Notes: generated by a model from the letters alone, not told the origin. 46,053 nt of DNA from Chara braunii (GCA_003427395.1 BFEA01000053.1:1133762-1179814), one strand, 5' to 3'; numbered from the stretch's first letter, positions 1-9,290 are shown. Numbers and translations: made by a program.

Positions 1-500
1 GCGCCAGTGCGCACCGCTCTTGAGAACCATATCAGAGTCCTTTTGCTGTTTTGCGACTGTGCGCCAGTGCGCACCGCTCTTGAGAACCATATCAGGGTCC
101 TTTTGCTGTTTTGCGACTGTGCGCCAGTGCGCACCGCACTTGAGAACCATATCAGAGTCCTTTTGCTGTTTGCGACTGTGTGCCAGTGCGCACCACTCTT
201 GAGAACCATACCTGAGTCTTTTCGCTGTTTGTGACTGCGCGCCAGTGCGCACCACTCTTGAAAGCCATATCTGAATCTTTAGTTGTGCGCCAGCGCGCAC
301 CACTCTTGAAAGCCATATCTGAGTCTTTAGTTGTGCGCCAGCGCGCACCACTCTTGAAAGCCATATCTGAGTCTTTAGTTGTGCGCCAGCGCGCACCACT
401 CTTGAAAGCCATCTGCAACTGTGCGCCAGTGCGCACCACTCTTGAAAGTCATATCTGAGTCCTTTTGCTGTTTGCAAGCGTGCGCCAGTGCGCACCACTC
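1..500. repeat. 60/48-bp minisatellite with hairpin core
   Basis: Tandem units begin with an exact 60-bp period (1, 61, 121), then shift to a 48-bp period (241, 289, 337, 385). Each unit carries GTGCGC-CAGT-GCGCAC, for example at 59-74, a perfect 6-bp stem with a 4-nt loop, followed by an ACCATATC/CCATATCTGAG block. Overlapping repetitive ORFs occur in several frames and on both strands. They are by-products of the period and not genes. Confidence 0.95.
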
Positions 501-515
501 TTAGAGGGCCAATTT

Positions 516-640
516 CAACAGTGCTATTCGCAAAGGCCATTTTCAGAACAGTGCTATTCGCAATGGCCAATTTCTGAACAGTGCTATTCGCAAGGGCCAT
601 TTTCCGGACTTTGTGCTATTCGCAACTGTGCGTTGAGTGC
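516..640. repeat. 30-bp minisatellite
   Basis: Three to four copies of a 30-bp unit containing GTGCTATTCGCAA and GGCCATTTT start near 517, 547, 577 and 606. The array directly follows the 60/48-bp array and shares its GCGCAC motif at the 3' edge. The following 641-882 holds two diverged copies of a GGCCCTAAGTGA block (about 731 and 812) and nothing coding. Confidence 0.85.
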
Positions 641-882
641 GCACCTTGATTGAGGGCCATTTCGCAACTGTGCACCGAGTGAGCACTTGATTGAGAGCCA
701 TTTCTGAGCTTTTGTGCGGCGGTTCTCTGGCCCTAAGTGAAGGCTGAGTGGAGCCCTCAAATGCTAGTCACAGCAAAAGCTATTTTATTCATTTTATTAT
801 GTGACCGACATCGGCCCTAAGTGAGGGCTAAGTGGTGCCGGGCACAGTGAGGTTATCACACACGCTTAGGGTTGTGATGCTG

Positions 883-1115
883 GACTGTGTTCAGCGTTCC
901 CACTCAATGCGGTAACGCTGGACTATAGTAAACAGTGGACTGAGATGCGGTAAACTTTGGACTGTGTTCAGCGTTCCCACTCAATGCGGTAATGCTGGAC
1001 TAAAGTAAAACAATGGGCTGAGATGCGGTAAACTGTGGACTGTTTTCAGCGTTCCCACTCAATGCGGTAATGGTGGACTATAGTAAACAGTGGACTGTGA
1101 CGCGGTAGACTGTGG
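883..1115. repeat. 77-78-bp tandem repeat
   Basis: Three units start with GACTGT at 883, 960 and 1038. Each contains CAGCGTTCCCACTCAATGCG, then a GGACTATAGTAAAC-like block. The last unit decays into GCGGTAGACTGTGG-type remnants to about 1150. No ORF of interest lies in it, and 1116-1261 shows no gene. Confidence 0.9.
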
Positions 1116-1261
1116 TAGATTGCGGTAACACCATACTGTGGACTGTCTGGTCGGACTATGCTCATGCTCGGAACGGTAATAATGGTTAGTCTTCGCTTGA
1201 ATGTTGGGCAACACTCTTTTCGTCTTGGGATATTGCCGTGCAGTGCACGCGCATATAAGAT

Positions 1262-1900
1262 TTATTATTTAAGTGTGCGCCAGTGCGCGCCCGGATGAGA
1301 TATTATTATTTAAGTGTGCGCCCGCGCGCGCCCAGACCAGATATTATTTTTAAGTGTGCGCCCGCGCGCGCCCGGGCCAGATATTATTTTTAAGTGCATG
1401 CCCGCGCGCGCCCAGACTAGATATTATTTTTAAGTGCACACCCGCGCGCGCCCAGACTAGATATTATTTTTAAGTGTGTGCCCGCACGCGCCCAAACTAG
1501 ATATTATTTTTAAGTGCGCGCCCGCGTGCGCCCAGACCAGATATTATTTTTTAAGTGCGCGCCCATGCGCGCCCAGACCAGATATTATTTTTTAAGCGCG
1601 CGCCCGCGCGCGCCCAGACCAGATATTATTTTGAAAACGCGCTTGCGCGCGCCCAGACCAGATGTTGTTTTAGAGTGCGCGCCCATGCGCGCCCAAGCTT
1701 GGCATTGCAGTTAGAGTGCGCGCCCATGCGCGCCCAAGCTTGGCATTGCAGTTAGAGTGCGCGCCCATGCGCGCCCGAGCTTGGCATTGCAGTTAGAGTA
1801 TGTGCCCATGTGCGCCCAGGCTGGATATCGTTATTTGAGTGCGCGCCCATGTGCACTTGCGCTGGATATGTGTGCGCCCAGGCTGGATATTGTCATTTGA
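1262..1900. repeat. 40/41-bp GC-rich minisatellite
   Basis: More than a dozen units alternate a GC block of GCGCGCCC type with an AT block of ATATTATTTTTAA type. The period is exactly 40 bp across 1,321-1,550. It becomes 41 bp at 1,681, 1,722 and 1,763, where the AT block is replaced by a GCTTGGCATTGCAGTT block. The strongly alternating GC/AT composition could form Z-DNA or hairpins. The two 66-residue ORFs inside are repeat translations. Confidence 0.95.
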
Positions 1901-2132
1901 GTGCGAGCCCTTGTGCGCTCGAGCATAGGATTGCTAGCTGAGATGATTTGCCATCACGCTCCGGTTGATTTATCCCTTTGCTGATCAGCAACGCCTCATG
2001 CACATGATATTTTCCCTCGCACGGGAAGCATTGGCAGTTCAGTCCCTGCACAGATGACCTGACTCAGTCTAGCCCCATTACATTCAACATTAGTGACTGG
2101 CCCCTGTGCATGAGATGTTCTACTGATCAGTT

Positions 2133-2395
2133 GCTGTTCAGCCGGGCCCTTCAGGCTGGCCTACTTGAGATTGTCGCTGTTCAGCCGGACCCTTCAGGCG
2201 GTCCTACTTGAGATTGAGTTGCTGTTCAGTCGGGCCCCTTCAGGCGGGCCCCACCTCTCGAGATTGTAGCAGTTTTCAGCCAGGCCCCTTCAGGCGGGCC
2301 TTTTCTTCTGAGATAGCTGCTGTTCAACCGGGCCCATTCAAGCGGGCTTTATATTGAGCTGCTGTTCAGCCGGGCCCATTCAGGCGGATGCAACC
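2133..2395. repeat. about 43-50-bp tandem repeat with GGGCCC...GGGCC
   Basis: About six units begin GCTGTTCAGCCGG, with starts near 2133, 2176 and 2221 and more diverged ones after. Each contains GGGCCCNTTCAGGCNGGCC, a near-palindromic block. The interval 1,901-2,132 before it, and 2,396-2,655 after it, contain no convincing gene. Confidence 0.85.
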
Positions 2396-2709
2396 CCAAG
2401 CCCCTTAGTGAGCTCCGCAGCAAGGAGAAGAGGCGGAAGGACGACTGGATCCAGATAGAGATAACCAGATCCGGAGTCCCAATCACTACATGCGTCCCGA
2501 AATGAGAGACAGATGAGTCGGATTTGGAACCCTGCTCTATGAGTGACCTTGATCTTGGCGATTATTTCGACTGGGACACTCACAGGGGTTGAGTTTGTGG
2601 ATAGCGACAGGAGCGCTGGAGACCAGTGAGCGGAGACGTCGGAGGGCGACATTGAGGAGGATCGCACATCTTCTTGCACGGTATCTTCTTGAGGGTGATT
2701 GACTCCTAC

Positions 2710-3138
2710 ATGTCAGACGACCCTAGGTCTGAGACAGTTTTTGGTCCCCCAAGAGGGGAGGGTCCGGTCCCATACCTCGAAGATGGCTATAGTCATTTGG
2801 TCGGGACAGACTTTGTTATGCAGGCTTATCGAAATCCTCTTTACGGAGATCGTTTCCTTGAGGTATCCTACATCTACTCTGGTGGGAGAGGACGGATTGA
2901 GATATTGATTGGAGCTATAGACGATTTCATTCTTGCGGAGGAGCTTTATCTCAGGAGCGTCGCAGACGAGGAGATGGCTAGATGCATGGCCTATATCTGC
3001 AAGATTGATCCTCTCGACATCAGCTACGTGGTTCCAGAGTCGATAGCCACGCGAGTTCTCAATGACGAGGTGCCAGAGAGGGAGTCCCAGACGGCAGCAC
3101 TCACTCACGAGGGGGTACCGCTTATTATTATTGATTGA
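2710..3138 (+). CDS. Unknown acidic protein, 142 aa (possibly retroelement-derived)
   Basis: An open frame starts at ATG 2710 and ends at TGA 3136. The frame opens upstream after a stop at 2653, but the ATG at 2710 is the first methionine. The product is rich in Asp, Glu and Arg, with a beta-like segment (SYIYSGGRGRIEIL) around residues 55-70 and an alpha-like stretch after it. I recognise no family. Its position just upstream of element 1, and a loose resemblance in pattern to the small ORFs near 24-26 kb, suggest a retroelement accessory or gag fragment. The resemblance is too weak to assert. The opposite-strand ORF over the same span is treated as a shadow. An intron-split longer gene cannot be excluded. 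Confidence 0.3.
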   Translation: MSDDPRSETVFGPPRGEGPVPYLEDGYSHLVGTDFVMQAYRNPLYGDRFLEVSYIYSGGRGRIEILIGAIDDFILAEELYLRSVADEEMARCMAYICKIDPLDISYVVPESIATRVLNDEVPERESQTAALTHEGVPLIIID

Positions 3139-3531
3139 GGTTCTCTTTTCAGTCACTATTGATGTATTACGACATTATTATTTATTAGTGATTGCAGCCC
3201 TCCAATGGCTGCTCCCTGCAAACTCAGTGTACTACTCTTTTGTCTCGTATCTCTGGTCATACTCTTGCAGAGTCTAGTTTCTGGTCTTCTCATTTTGTCA
3301 ATGTCAATTGCTCTATGATGCATGTATGTTATTTTCCTCCTTATTTCACACAGGGTATACTCAAGCAGCTTGAAGGACTCCTGAATGATAGGGACTCCGG
3401 TGACCTTGGGTCTATCCTTTATACGGGGTCAGGTGCAGGCGATAAACCCGAGCGCCTCACTCTAAGCCGTGTCGCCGCTGGCAGGAGGGATAACCCTGAC
3501 TACTCAGCTGTATGATAAAGTGTGACTGCTT
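3139..3531. other. Spacer upstream of element 1
   Basis: No convincing gene. A short open stretch near 3,355-3,515 has a protein-like composition (a Leu/Glu-rich start, then Gly/Asp). It may be a remnant of the gag N-terminus of element 1, but no motif supports that. No LTR matching 7,781-8,880 is visible here, so element 1 appears to have lost its 5' end. Confidence 0.4.
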
Positions 3532-3634
3532 TTGAATACACCTCTATTTTTATACCTATCAAAATCCTGCGTGACAGTCTGCCAGTCCTCCAACCCACTG
3601 AGCTCGGTCCTGGGAAGAGCATCCAACCAGACCC

Positions 3635-3892
3635 TTGAAGCAGTGGGGGCGCGACAACGTCACTGCCTTAATGGCCAACAAGGGAGGCCAAAGTCAATGG
3701 AAGACGAAGAGGAGGCCACACTCGTTTTTCGAGCATCCCGGCATCGCGTTCGGGAAGCCCTGGGAGAAGATGGGCATGACACGAGAAGAATGGCAGTCCA
3801 AGATGGACAACCGTCAGTGTCTCAAGTGCGGGACTGTAGGGCATGTGATAGCCTGGTGTCCCTTAATCAGAAACCCAAAAGCGAGCAGCTAG
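3635..3892 (+). pseudogene. gag: Gag C-terminal fragment with intact CCHC zinc knuckle
   Basis: The frame holds a perfect retroviral-type zinc knuckle, CLKCGTVGHVIAWC (C-x2-C-x4-H-x4-C), at codons 62-75 (3,818-3,859). In this family the knuckle is the nucleocapsid module that binds element RNA. Upstream is a basic/Gln-rich linker; the frame stops soon after the knuckle. The protein then continues in another frame (see the protease remnant), so a frameshift separates nucleocapsid from protease. The capsid region that should precede it is not recognisable. Confidence is high for the knuckle and low for the exact fragment ends. Confidence 0.85.
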
Positions 3893-4477
3893 TAGGAGTA
3901 GCATCTGCTCCTACTGAGTCGAAGGGTTTAGACAAAGGTAAAGGGCCAACAATCCCTTCTAACCCCTCGACGCACATGGCAGAGGATGGCTCGTCTTCGG
4001 CCCATCGTCCGGAACGCCCTGAGACAGTCTTATGTTCCGCCTCTTTGGACGATTCCCTTGACGAACTTGGTAACGAATTCATAGCCTTAAGAAGTTCGTG
4101 GGCTAAGAAAGCTAGATCTAAGGGTGAACTAATGATAGCACACATTGAAATCGCACGTACACGAGTAGGTGCCTTGTTAGACCCCGAATCGACACGGTCC
4201 TATATCTCAGAGAAGGCAATACGAAAGTTGCATCTGAGAATGAAGATAAAGGACTTGCATAGACCCAATCACGTCTATGCAGGCAGACAAGAGCACGATC
4301 ACTGTCGCTTAATACGTGGACCGTGTGAAATGTTATTTTCACACAAAGGAAGGTACAAAGATCTTACATGAGATATCCTTCCTTATAGAAAATAATTTTC
4401 CCTTTGACATGATTCTGGGTATGGATTGGCACGAGGAAGCCGACCCAGAAGTCAAGTTAAAAGAAACAATAGTCTAA
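3870..4477 (+). pseudogene. Retropepsin-like protease remnant of element 1
   Basis: A frame running to a stop at 4,369-4,371 carries a linker followed by an R-V-G-A-L-L-D-P-E-S-T-R block. This aligns with the protease active-site region; the catalytic D-S/T-G triplet is replaced by D-P-E. A second frame (about 4,352-4,477) carries the second conserved strand FPFDMILGMDW, the G(M/I)DW box typical of gypsy proteases. A frameshift separates the halves, and a TAA ends the second one. By family knowledge this aspartic protease would mature Gag-Pol. This copy cannot be active. Confidence 0.8.
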
Positions 4478-5870
4478 CTAAAGGATAAAAAATCCGAATT
4501 GAAACCAATTAAATTGTATCATAAGTCTGGATCTGACTCATCCTTGTCTTTTTGTTATATGAGTTACCCAGCCTTTAGATCAATGGTCTGTAAGAAGAAG
4601 TTGGATCAGGATGTAATGCTGGTACTCGTTAAACGAGTCGGTGAGTGCTCCTCATCCTATCCCCCTTCTATTGAGGAACTTCTCGAGGAATATCAAGACT
4701 TGCAGACTGAGCCGACGGGAATCACTGAGCGTGCTATTAAGCACACGATCGAGATTATTTCCGGAAGCAAGATTCCTAAGGGTCCCATCTATCGAATGTC
4801 TCGCAGGGAACTTGAAGAACTACATAAACAGTTGCAAGAACTTACTGACAAAGGATGGATTCACCCTAGCTCATCTCCTTATGGTGCCCCTGTCTTATTC
4901 GTGCCCAAAAAGGAAGGTGAACTCAGCACACCCCCAGGAGCTGAAGGTACGCGAGGAAACACCATGTGCAGCCAGTTGTCCTTCCAATAGCTCTCCCTGC
5001 GAAATATGTAATCCGCAATCCTGTCGTATGTAGTCCCCTTCACTCCCGTCTCTGCCCCCTTCACCGAGTAGGTGATCACGAGCGTGTGTCTCGAAGTCGA
5101 GGACTCATTAGCCCTGGTAGTGAAACTCCGATGTCCTACATGTCTGTAGCAGAACCTCTCAATCAATCTACCCCACTTAGGGGTAGTCTCACGACGTCGG
5201 GCCAGCTTGGATGGAATGCACGCTCTCACTGATGCAGATACTCCCTCCAAGGCCTAGCCGGATAACAATCAGCAACTCAATGTGATGTATTAACTATCGA
5301 GGGCTGAACTCCGTCAATGTGAAAAATGCGGAACCACTTTCGCGCGTTGACGACCTGTTGGACCAGTTGCAAGGTGGAGGTACTTCTGCAAGATTGATCT
5401 CAAATCAGGGTACCACCGAATCGAGGTGGCTCCGGAAGATCAACACAAGACGGCTTTTCGAACCAGGTATGGTCACTACGAGTTCGTGGTTATGCCTTTC
5501 GGATTAACAAATGCACCTGCCACCTTTCAAAGGTCAATGAATGAATTGTTTCGACAATAGCTAGACCAGTTCGTAGTAGCCTATCTCGATGACATTCTAG
5601 TGTAGTAAGACATTAGAAGACCACGAGAAACACCTACGAATGGTTTTGCAGCAGTTGCTGGAGGGCAACTTCAAACTGAACCCGAAAAAGTCCGAGTTTG
5701 CTAAGCCTATAGTCTTGTACTTTGGGCGTATAGTAAACAAGGAGGGACTAAGGCCCGAAGAAAAGAAGATTACAACAATTTGAGACTGGCCCCAACCTAA
5801 GACTATAGCTGAGTTGCGACCTTTTCTAGGACTTGCTAGGTATTGTCGAAAGTTTGTCAGAAACTTCCTA
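4478..5870 (+). pseudogene. pol: Reverse transcriptase pseudogene of element 1, interrupted
   Basis: The N-terminal RT block (4,478-4,921) includes the Y-R-M-S-x-x-E-L-E-E-L motif and the PVLFVPKKEGEL motif. The reading is then broken by foreign sequence and resumes near 5,278 with NYRGLN. Next come [22 protein letters not shown], the catalytic YLDD (5,582-5,593, intact), and a C-terminal FLGLARYCRKFVRNF block. Defects include a frameshift near 5,380, TAG at about 5,558, stops straight after the YLDD strand, and loss of sequence after the FVRNF block before RNase H. The family role is copying element RNA into DNA. Confidence 0.9.
4922..5277. other. About 356-bp insertion inside RT with an open antisense frame
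   Basis: RT homology stops after the KKEGEL codons and resumes near the MCINYRGLN codons, so this segment is extra relative to element 2. On the minus strand one frame stays open from about 5,250 down past 4,921, giving roughly 110 codons within the insertion. The product has no family I recognise. I see no clear terminal inverted repeats or target duplication, although short similarity at the right edge (ATGTG) makes the border uncertain by a few bases. Confidence 0.6.
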
Positions 5871-6380
5871 TGAGAAGACTTCTAAAGAAAAAAAAACCTT
5901 GGTTGTGGGACAAAGATTGTGAGTCATCGTTTAGAAAGTTGAAATATGCTCTGACTCATTACCCTGTCTTAAAGATTGTTGACCCTGCACTTCCTTTCAT
6001 CGTCACGATTGACGCAAGTCAGTATGGGATTGGGGTTGTGCTACAGCAGGACGACGGTAAGGGATATAGACCAATAAAGCTTATGTCCAGGAGACTTTCG
6101 TCAGAGAAAGTGACCAACTCCACCTATGAAAGGGAACTGTATGCCTTAGTCGCTGCACTAGACACCTAGAAACACTACTTGTTAGGGAGACACTTCACTG
6201 TCTATTCAGATCATTCCACTCTGAAATGGATAAAGACACGACCAAGACTCTCTGATAAGCTAGTAAAATGGTCCTCTTTTATGGATACCTTTGAATTTGA
6301 GTTAAAAACAATCAAAGGAAAGTCTAATGTTGTTGCGGATGCTTTGTCGAGGCGTGCAGACTTCTTTGGAACCATTGTCT
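5843..6380 (+). pseudogene. RNase H domain remnant of element 1
   Basis: Two same-family fragments (5,843-6,169 and 6,179 onward) carry TIDASQYGIGVVLQQD (the catalytic Asp region), STYERELYALVAAL, then HYLLGRHFTVYSDHSTLKWI and VVADALSRR. This is the standard gypsy RNase H path ending in the A-D-A-L-S-R signature. A stop at about 6,167-6,169 and a shift separate the pieces. The domain degrades the RNA of RNA:DNA hybrids during reverse transcription. The close parallel to 38.9-39.35 kb in element 2 confirms the call. Confidence 0.9.
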
Positions 6381-7264
6381 CCTATCTCGATATCGGGAAT
6401 GAACTGAAGGAACGAATCCTAAAGGGTCATGAGAGTGATGCTATTTGGAGTCCTATCATCGGGACCCTACGAAAGAACCCTGAACTATTCCCTGAGTATC
6501 GAATGACTTATGGCTTACTCTTCTACGTGGATAAAACCGAAGAACGATTATGCGTTCCTCAGCAAGAACAAATCAAGAGTCTAATAATTGGGGAATGTCA
6601 TGATGTTGAGGGTCGCTTTGGTTTTAAGAAGACGTATGCCGATGTCCGAGAACACTTTGAATGGAAAGGAATGAAAGAGGATGTACTAACGTATGTGCGG
6701 ACTTGTCTTGTCTGTCAGAGGAACAAACCCGAAATGGCAACAGTCAGGTAATGGTCATTATATATAGATTCTCAAAGTATGTTATGTTCATTCCTTTGCC
6801 TGTTGAAGCTAGAACAGAACTGGTCATCCAGAAGTTCCAAATACGACGGGTTTTTGAGTATGGATTCCTGAAAACCATTGTCTCTGACAGGGATGTTTGA
6901 CTCACTTGTCTACAATGGCAAAAGTAGATGGAAGTCTATGGCACCAGGTTGACCATGTTGTCAGGGAGACATCCTCAAACGAATAGCCAAACTGAAGAAG
7001 TGAATCGTCCGTGCCAACAACTTTTGCGCATGTATGTCTGACCCAATCAGATAGATTGGGATGAGAATTGACCTAAGATTGCTAGTGCTTATAATAACAG
7101 TATACATACTGTTACAGGAAGAACGCCTAATGCACTGCATGAAGGTTGGAAGCCTCGACGTCCTATTGATGCTTCAACTCGGGACCAGATTCAGAGGTTA
7201 CCCCCAGGAACATGAAGAAGATATTAAAAAGGTAAAAGAAAATGTACAGAAAGCCCAACTTTAG
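6381..7264 (+). pseudogene. Integrase remnant of element 1 with core deletion
   Basis: The zinc-binding HHCC region is visible (GECHDVEGRFGFKK, then CLVCQRNK near 6,705-6,727). The frame then reaches a stop, and homology restarts directly at QVMVIIYRFSKYVMF. Compared with element 2, about 40 residues are missing, including the strand with the first catalytic Asp (SIDFMD in element 2). The second Asp (SDRD, about 6,885) and the region TNSQTEEVN with the catalytic Glu are present in shifted frames, with stops at about 6,898 and elsewhere. Integrase would insert the cDNA; this copy is dead. Confidence 0.85.
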
Positions 7265-7738
7265 ATGATTGAGCAGGCCAACAAACATCGTCGGCCATCT
7301 CAGTTTCAAGAAGGAGATCTGGTATGGGTGAAGTCAAAAGAATTTGCCTTGGAAGAAAACGTGTCTCAAAAACTGTTGCCTGTCTACTATGGTCCCTGGA
7401 TGCAGATGGACCTTCCTATCGAATAGATGTACCCCCACCCACACCTAAGGACCTACCCCATCTTCCATGCGTCTAAACTACTACTGTATGTAGAGGGAGA
7501 TAACTTTCCTAACCGGCCATCTATGTTTCCACCCTCCATAAATGGAGGTTACGAAGTTGAGAAGATTCTGGAACATGGGTATTTTTCTATAGGTGGCAGA
7601 GGAAGACCACAGAAGCAGTATAAGGTACAGTTCAAGTCTCAACCTCCGTCTGAAGCCAGATGGTTTAGTAAGAAAGAACTCTTACCTACTAATCCTGACA
7701 TTGTTGCTGCATACGAACGTGGGTTGAAAGGAAATTGA
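7265..7738 (+). pseudogene. Integrase C-terminal and chromodomain-like tail of element 1
   Basis: Out-of-frame remnants (7,265-7,420) match the E-Q-A-N-K-H-R-R-P-S-x-F and LVWVKSKEF segments of the GPY/F-type integrase tail of element 2. The final open stretch (7,427-7,738) carries TYPIFHASKLL, then a Y-E-V-E-K-I-L...GRGRPQKQYKVQF...W-F...L pattern. That resembles the chromodomain-like end of chromoviruses, which directs integration to marked chromatin. The stop is TGA at 7,736. The chromodomain assignment is by pattern only. Confidence 0.75.
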
Positions 7739-7767
7739 TGTCTTTTCTGCGATGGAACTCGAAAATT

Positions 7768-7780
7768 GGGCCGGCAGGAA
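7768..7780 (+). promoter_or_regulatory. Polypurine tract of element 1
   Basis: GGGCCGGCAGGAA sits directly before TGCAATAAG, the inferred LTR start. The equivalent place in element 2 (40,909-40,920) reads GGCCGGCGGGAG followed by TGAAACGG. Conservation of this box at the same distance after two otherwise diverged pol genes supports a plus-strand priming site. Confidence 0.7.
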
Positions 7781-8880
7781 TGCAATAAGCCATGCAGTAT
7801 GCCTCGTGGAATGTCTGAGGGCCGTGCCAGGCCGCATTCAGATCCAGAAAGGGGGAAAAGAGCCCCAAGTGAGATTCAGGGCCTGCACGAATAACAGTTG
7901 ACTAACGTCAACAAAAGGACGCCCAATAGTGAAAGTCAAAGTGTACCCAGCCCAGGCCGCTGGTCAGACGCACGCACTTGTTTGTATGCAGGTACCCATA
8001 CAGCATCAGGACCAAAGGGAGGTCTGCAACTGTATGCAATTCAGGCCCTTGGCTGTGAGTCAATCTGTACCAGTGTGGGTGGGGAATTTGAGGCCAGACA
8101 GCCTCGTCAAATACTACATAAGGCTTGGCTTCCAGGTGGTCAACATTCAGTCTTTCTATGCTGCCTCGATGCTGGCTTGACTCTGGCTGGTCGCTGGCTG
8201 AGCGCTCGTACTGTGGACGACGACGCGGGACTGTGGCAGCATGCTGGCGCTTTCTGTTCTATGCGCCAGTCATTGCTGACGTGGAGCTGCCACCTGTCTA
8301 CATTGTTGATGTGGCGCATGCCACTTGTCTACAAGGCTGATGTGGCGCATGCCACTTGTCTACATTGCTGATGTGGCGCATGCCACTTGCCTACATTGCT
8401 GATGTGGCGCATGCCACCTGCCTACATTGCATTGCTGATGTGGTGCTGCCACCTGTCTCTACTGCTGACGTGGCATTGGCCATGCTGTCTGCATGAGGTG
8501 ACTGGTTGCAACAAGGAGGGAGATCGGGATCTGTGGATGATTGGGATCTGGTACTCACCTGAGGTTGATGTCGTTACCGTGAACTGCTGTTGTCTTCATG
8601 GTCTCCACGAGGTAATAGTGCCACGTGGCAGTTCTGTGTGATCAGGACCTATCAGACTTGGTACTGTATATTGGTTGTTGACGTGGAGGCGAGGGGAAGC
8701 CAGAAGGAGTGGGAAAGGGTTGGGGCTACTCTTGTGTGTTCATTGATTATCTCTTCCACCTTCTCCTCTCTTCGTCTTTGGTAACGAGATATTGTTTCAG
8801 ATATCACTTCACGTTAACTGGAGACATTGTGCAGATCTGAGTCTACTTGAGCTTCGACGTCTGATGAGTATCTTCCAGTC
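7781..8880 (+). repeat. Probable 3' LTR of element 1 (3' end uncertain)
   Basis: It starts with TG straight after the polypurine tract. No second copy exists in the window, so the 3' boundary is a guess. The segment has no protein gene: ORFs at 7,898-8,784 overlap in several frames and are low-complexity. It contains a 31-bp hairpin minisatellite (8,278-8,480). A tract near 8,750-8,800 is pyrimidine-rich. LTRs supply the promoter and poly(A) site of the element. Confidence 0.55.
8278..8480. repeat. 31-bp minisatellite with TGGC-GCAT-GCCA hairpin
   Basis: Units start GATGTGGCGCATGCCAC at 8308, 8339, 8370 and 8401, exactly 31 bp apart. Diverged units flank them at 8278 and 8437. Each unit holds a TGGC/GCCA inverted repeat around GCAT, followed by TGTCTACATTGCT. 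It lies inside the inferred LTR of element 1. Confidence 0.9.
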
Positions 8881-8896
8881 TGGGTTCATTACATAG

Positions 8897-9290
8897 ATGA
8901 AGTTGGCAAGAAAAAGGGCTGAAGAGGGTTATAGAGAAGAGTACAAACAGCAAGTAGAGGCTGGTGGTTTATGGTTCATGCAGCCGACATAAACCACGTG
9001 TGGGCCCTAGTTAATCATGTAATGGGCACTCGAAGAGGATTATGGTAAAGAATACAAACTTGAGCATAGGATGCCGGTTAATGGTTGTTCATGCATCCGA
9101 GATGGATCACAAGCAGGCCCAAGTTAATAATCTAATGGCCAGTATCGACAACCTGAGCAGACAACTGTCGCAACAGATTGCCCAAGAGATGGCCAATCAG
9201 AGGCAGCAGATTTGTGACCTCATGTCCAAGCTGTCACTCCCACCATGGAATCCTTGTCTCCTCCACAGACACGGCTTGCTGTGCTCATGA
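8897..9290 (+). pseudogene. Gag-like N-terminal coiled-coil fragment, internally duplicated
   Basis: A segment starting GAAGAGGGTTAT at 8,921 is repeated in diverged form from 9,032 (offset 111). Both copies continue through GTTCATGCA and GTTAAT...TAATGG. The second copy reads on in an open frame (9,042-9,290) with a heptad-like Leu/Gln-rich stretch (residues about 30-65), predicted coiled coil. Such helices are common at Gag N-termini. Its position directly after an LTR fits the start of another internal region. No conserved domain can be named. The following 9,291-9,869 shows no gene. Confidence 0.4.

Larger units (their letters stand above)
3532..7780 (+). mobile_element. Element 1: degenerate Ty3/gypsy (chromovirus-like) retrotransposon, internal region
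   Basis: Domain order is gag zinc knuckle, protease, RT, RNase H, integrase, then a chromodomain-like tail. This is the Ty3/gypsy order, with integrase last. Pieces lie in at least three frames with many stops and frameshifts, an insertion in RT and a deletion in integrase. It is related to element 2 at 35.8-40.9 kb: many motifs match at protein level, but codon-level divergence is large, so this is a different and older subfamily. It ends in a polypurine tract at 7,768-7,780. No 5' LTR was found. Confidence 0.9.

Noticed and set aside
1-653. Repetitive small proteins in the first minisatellite
   Set aside because: The open frames follow from repeat periods divisible by three and occur on both strands at once.
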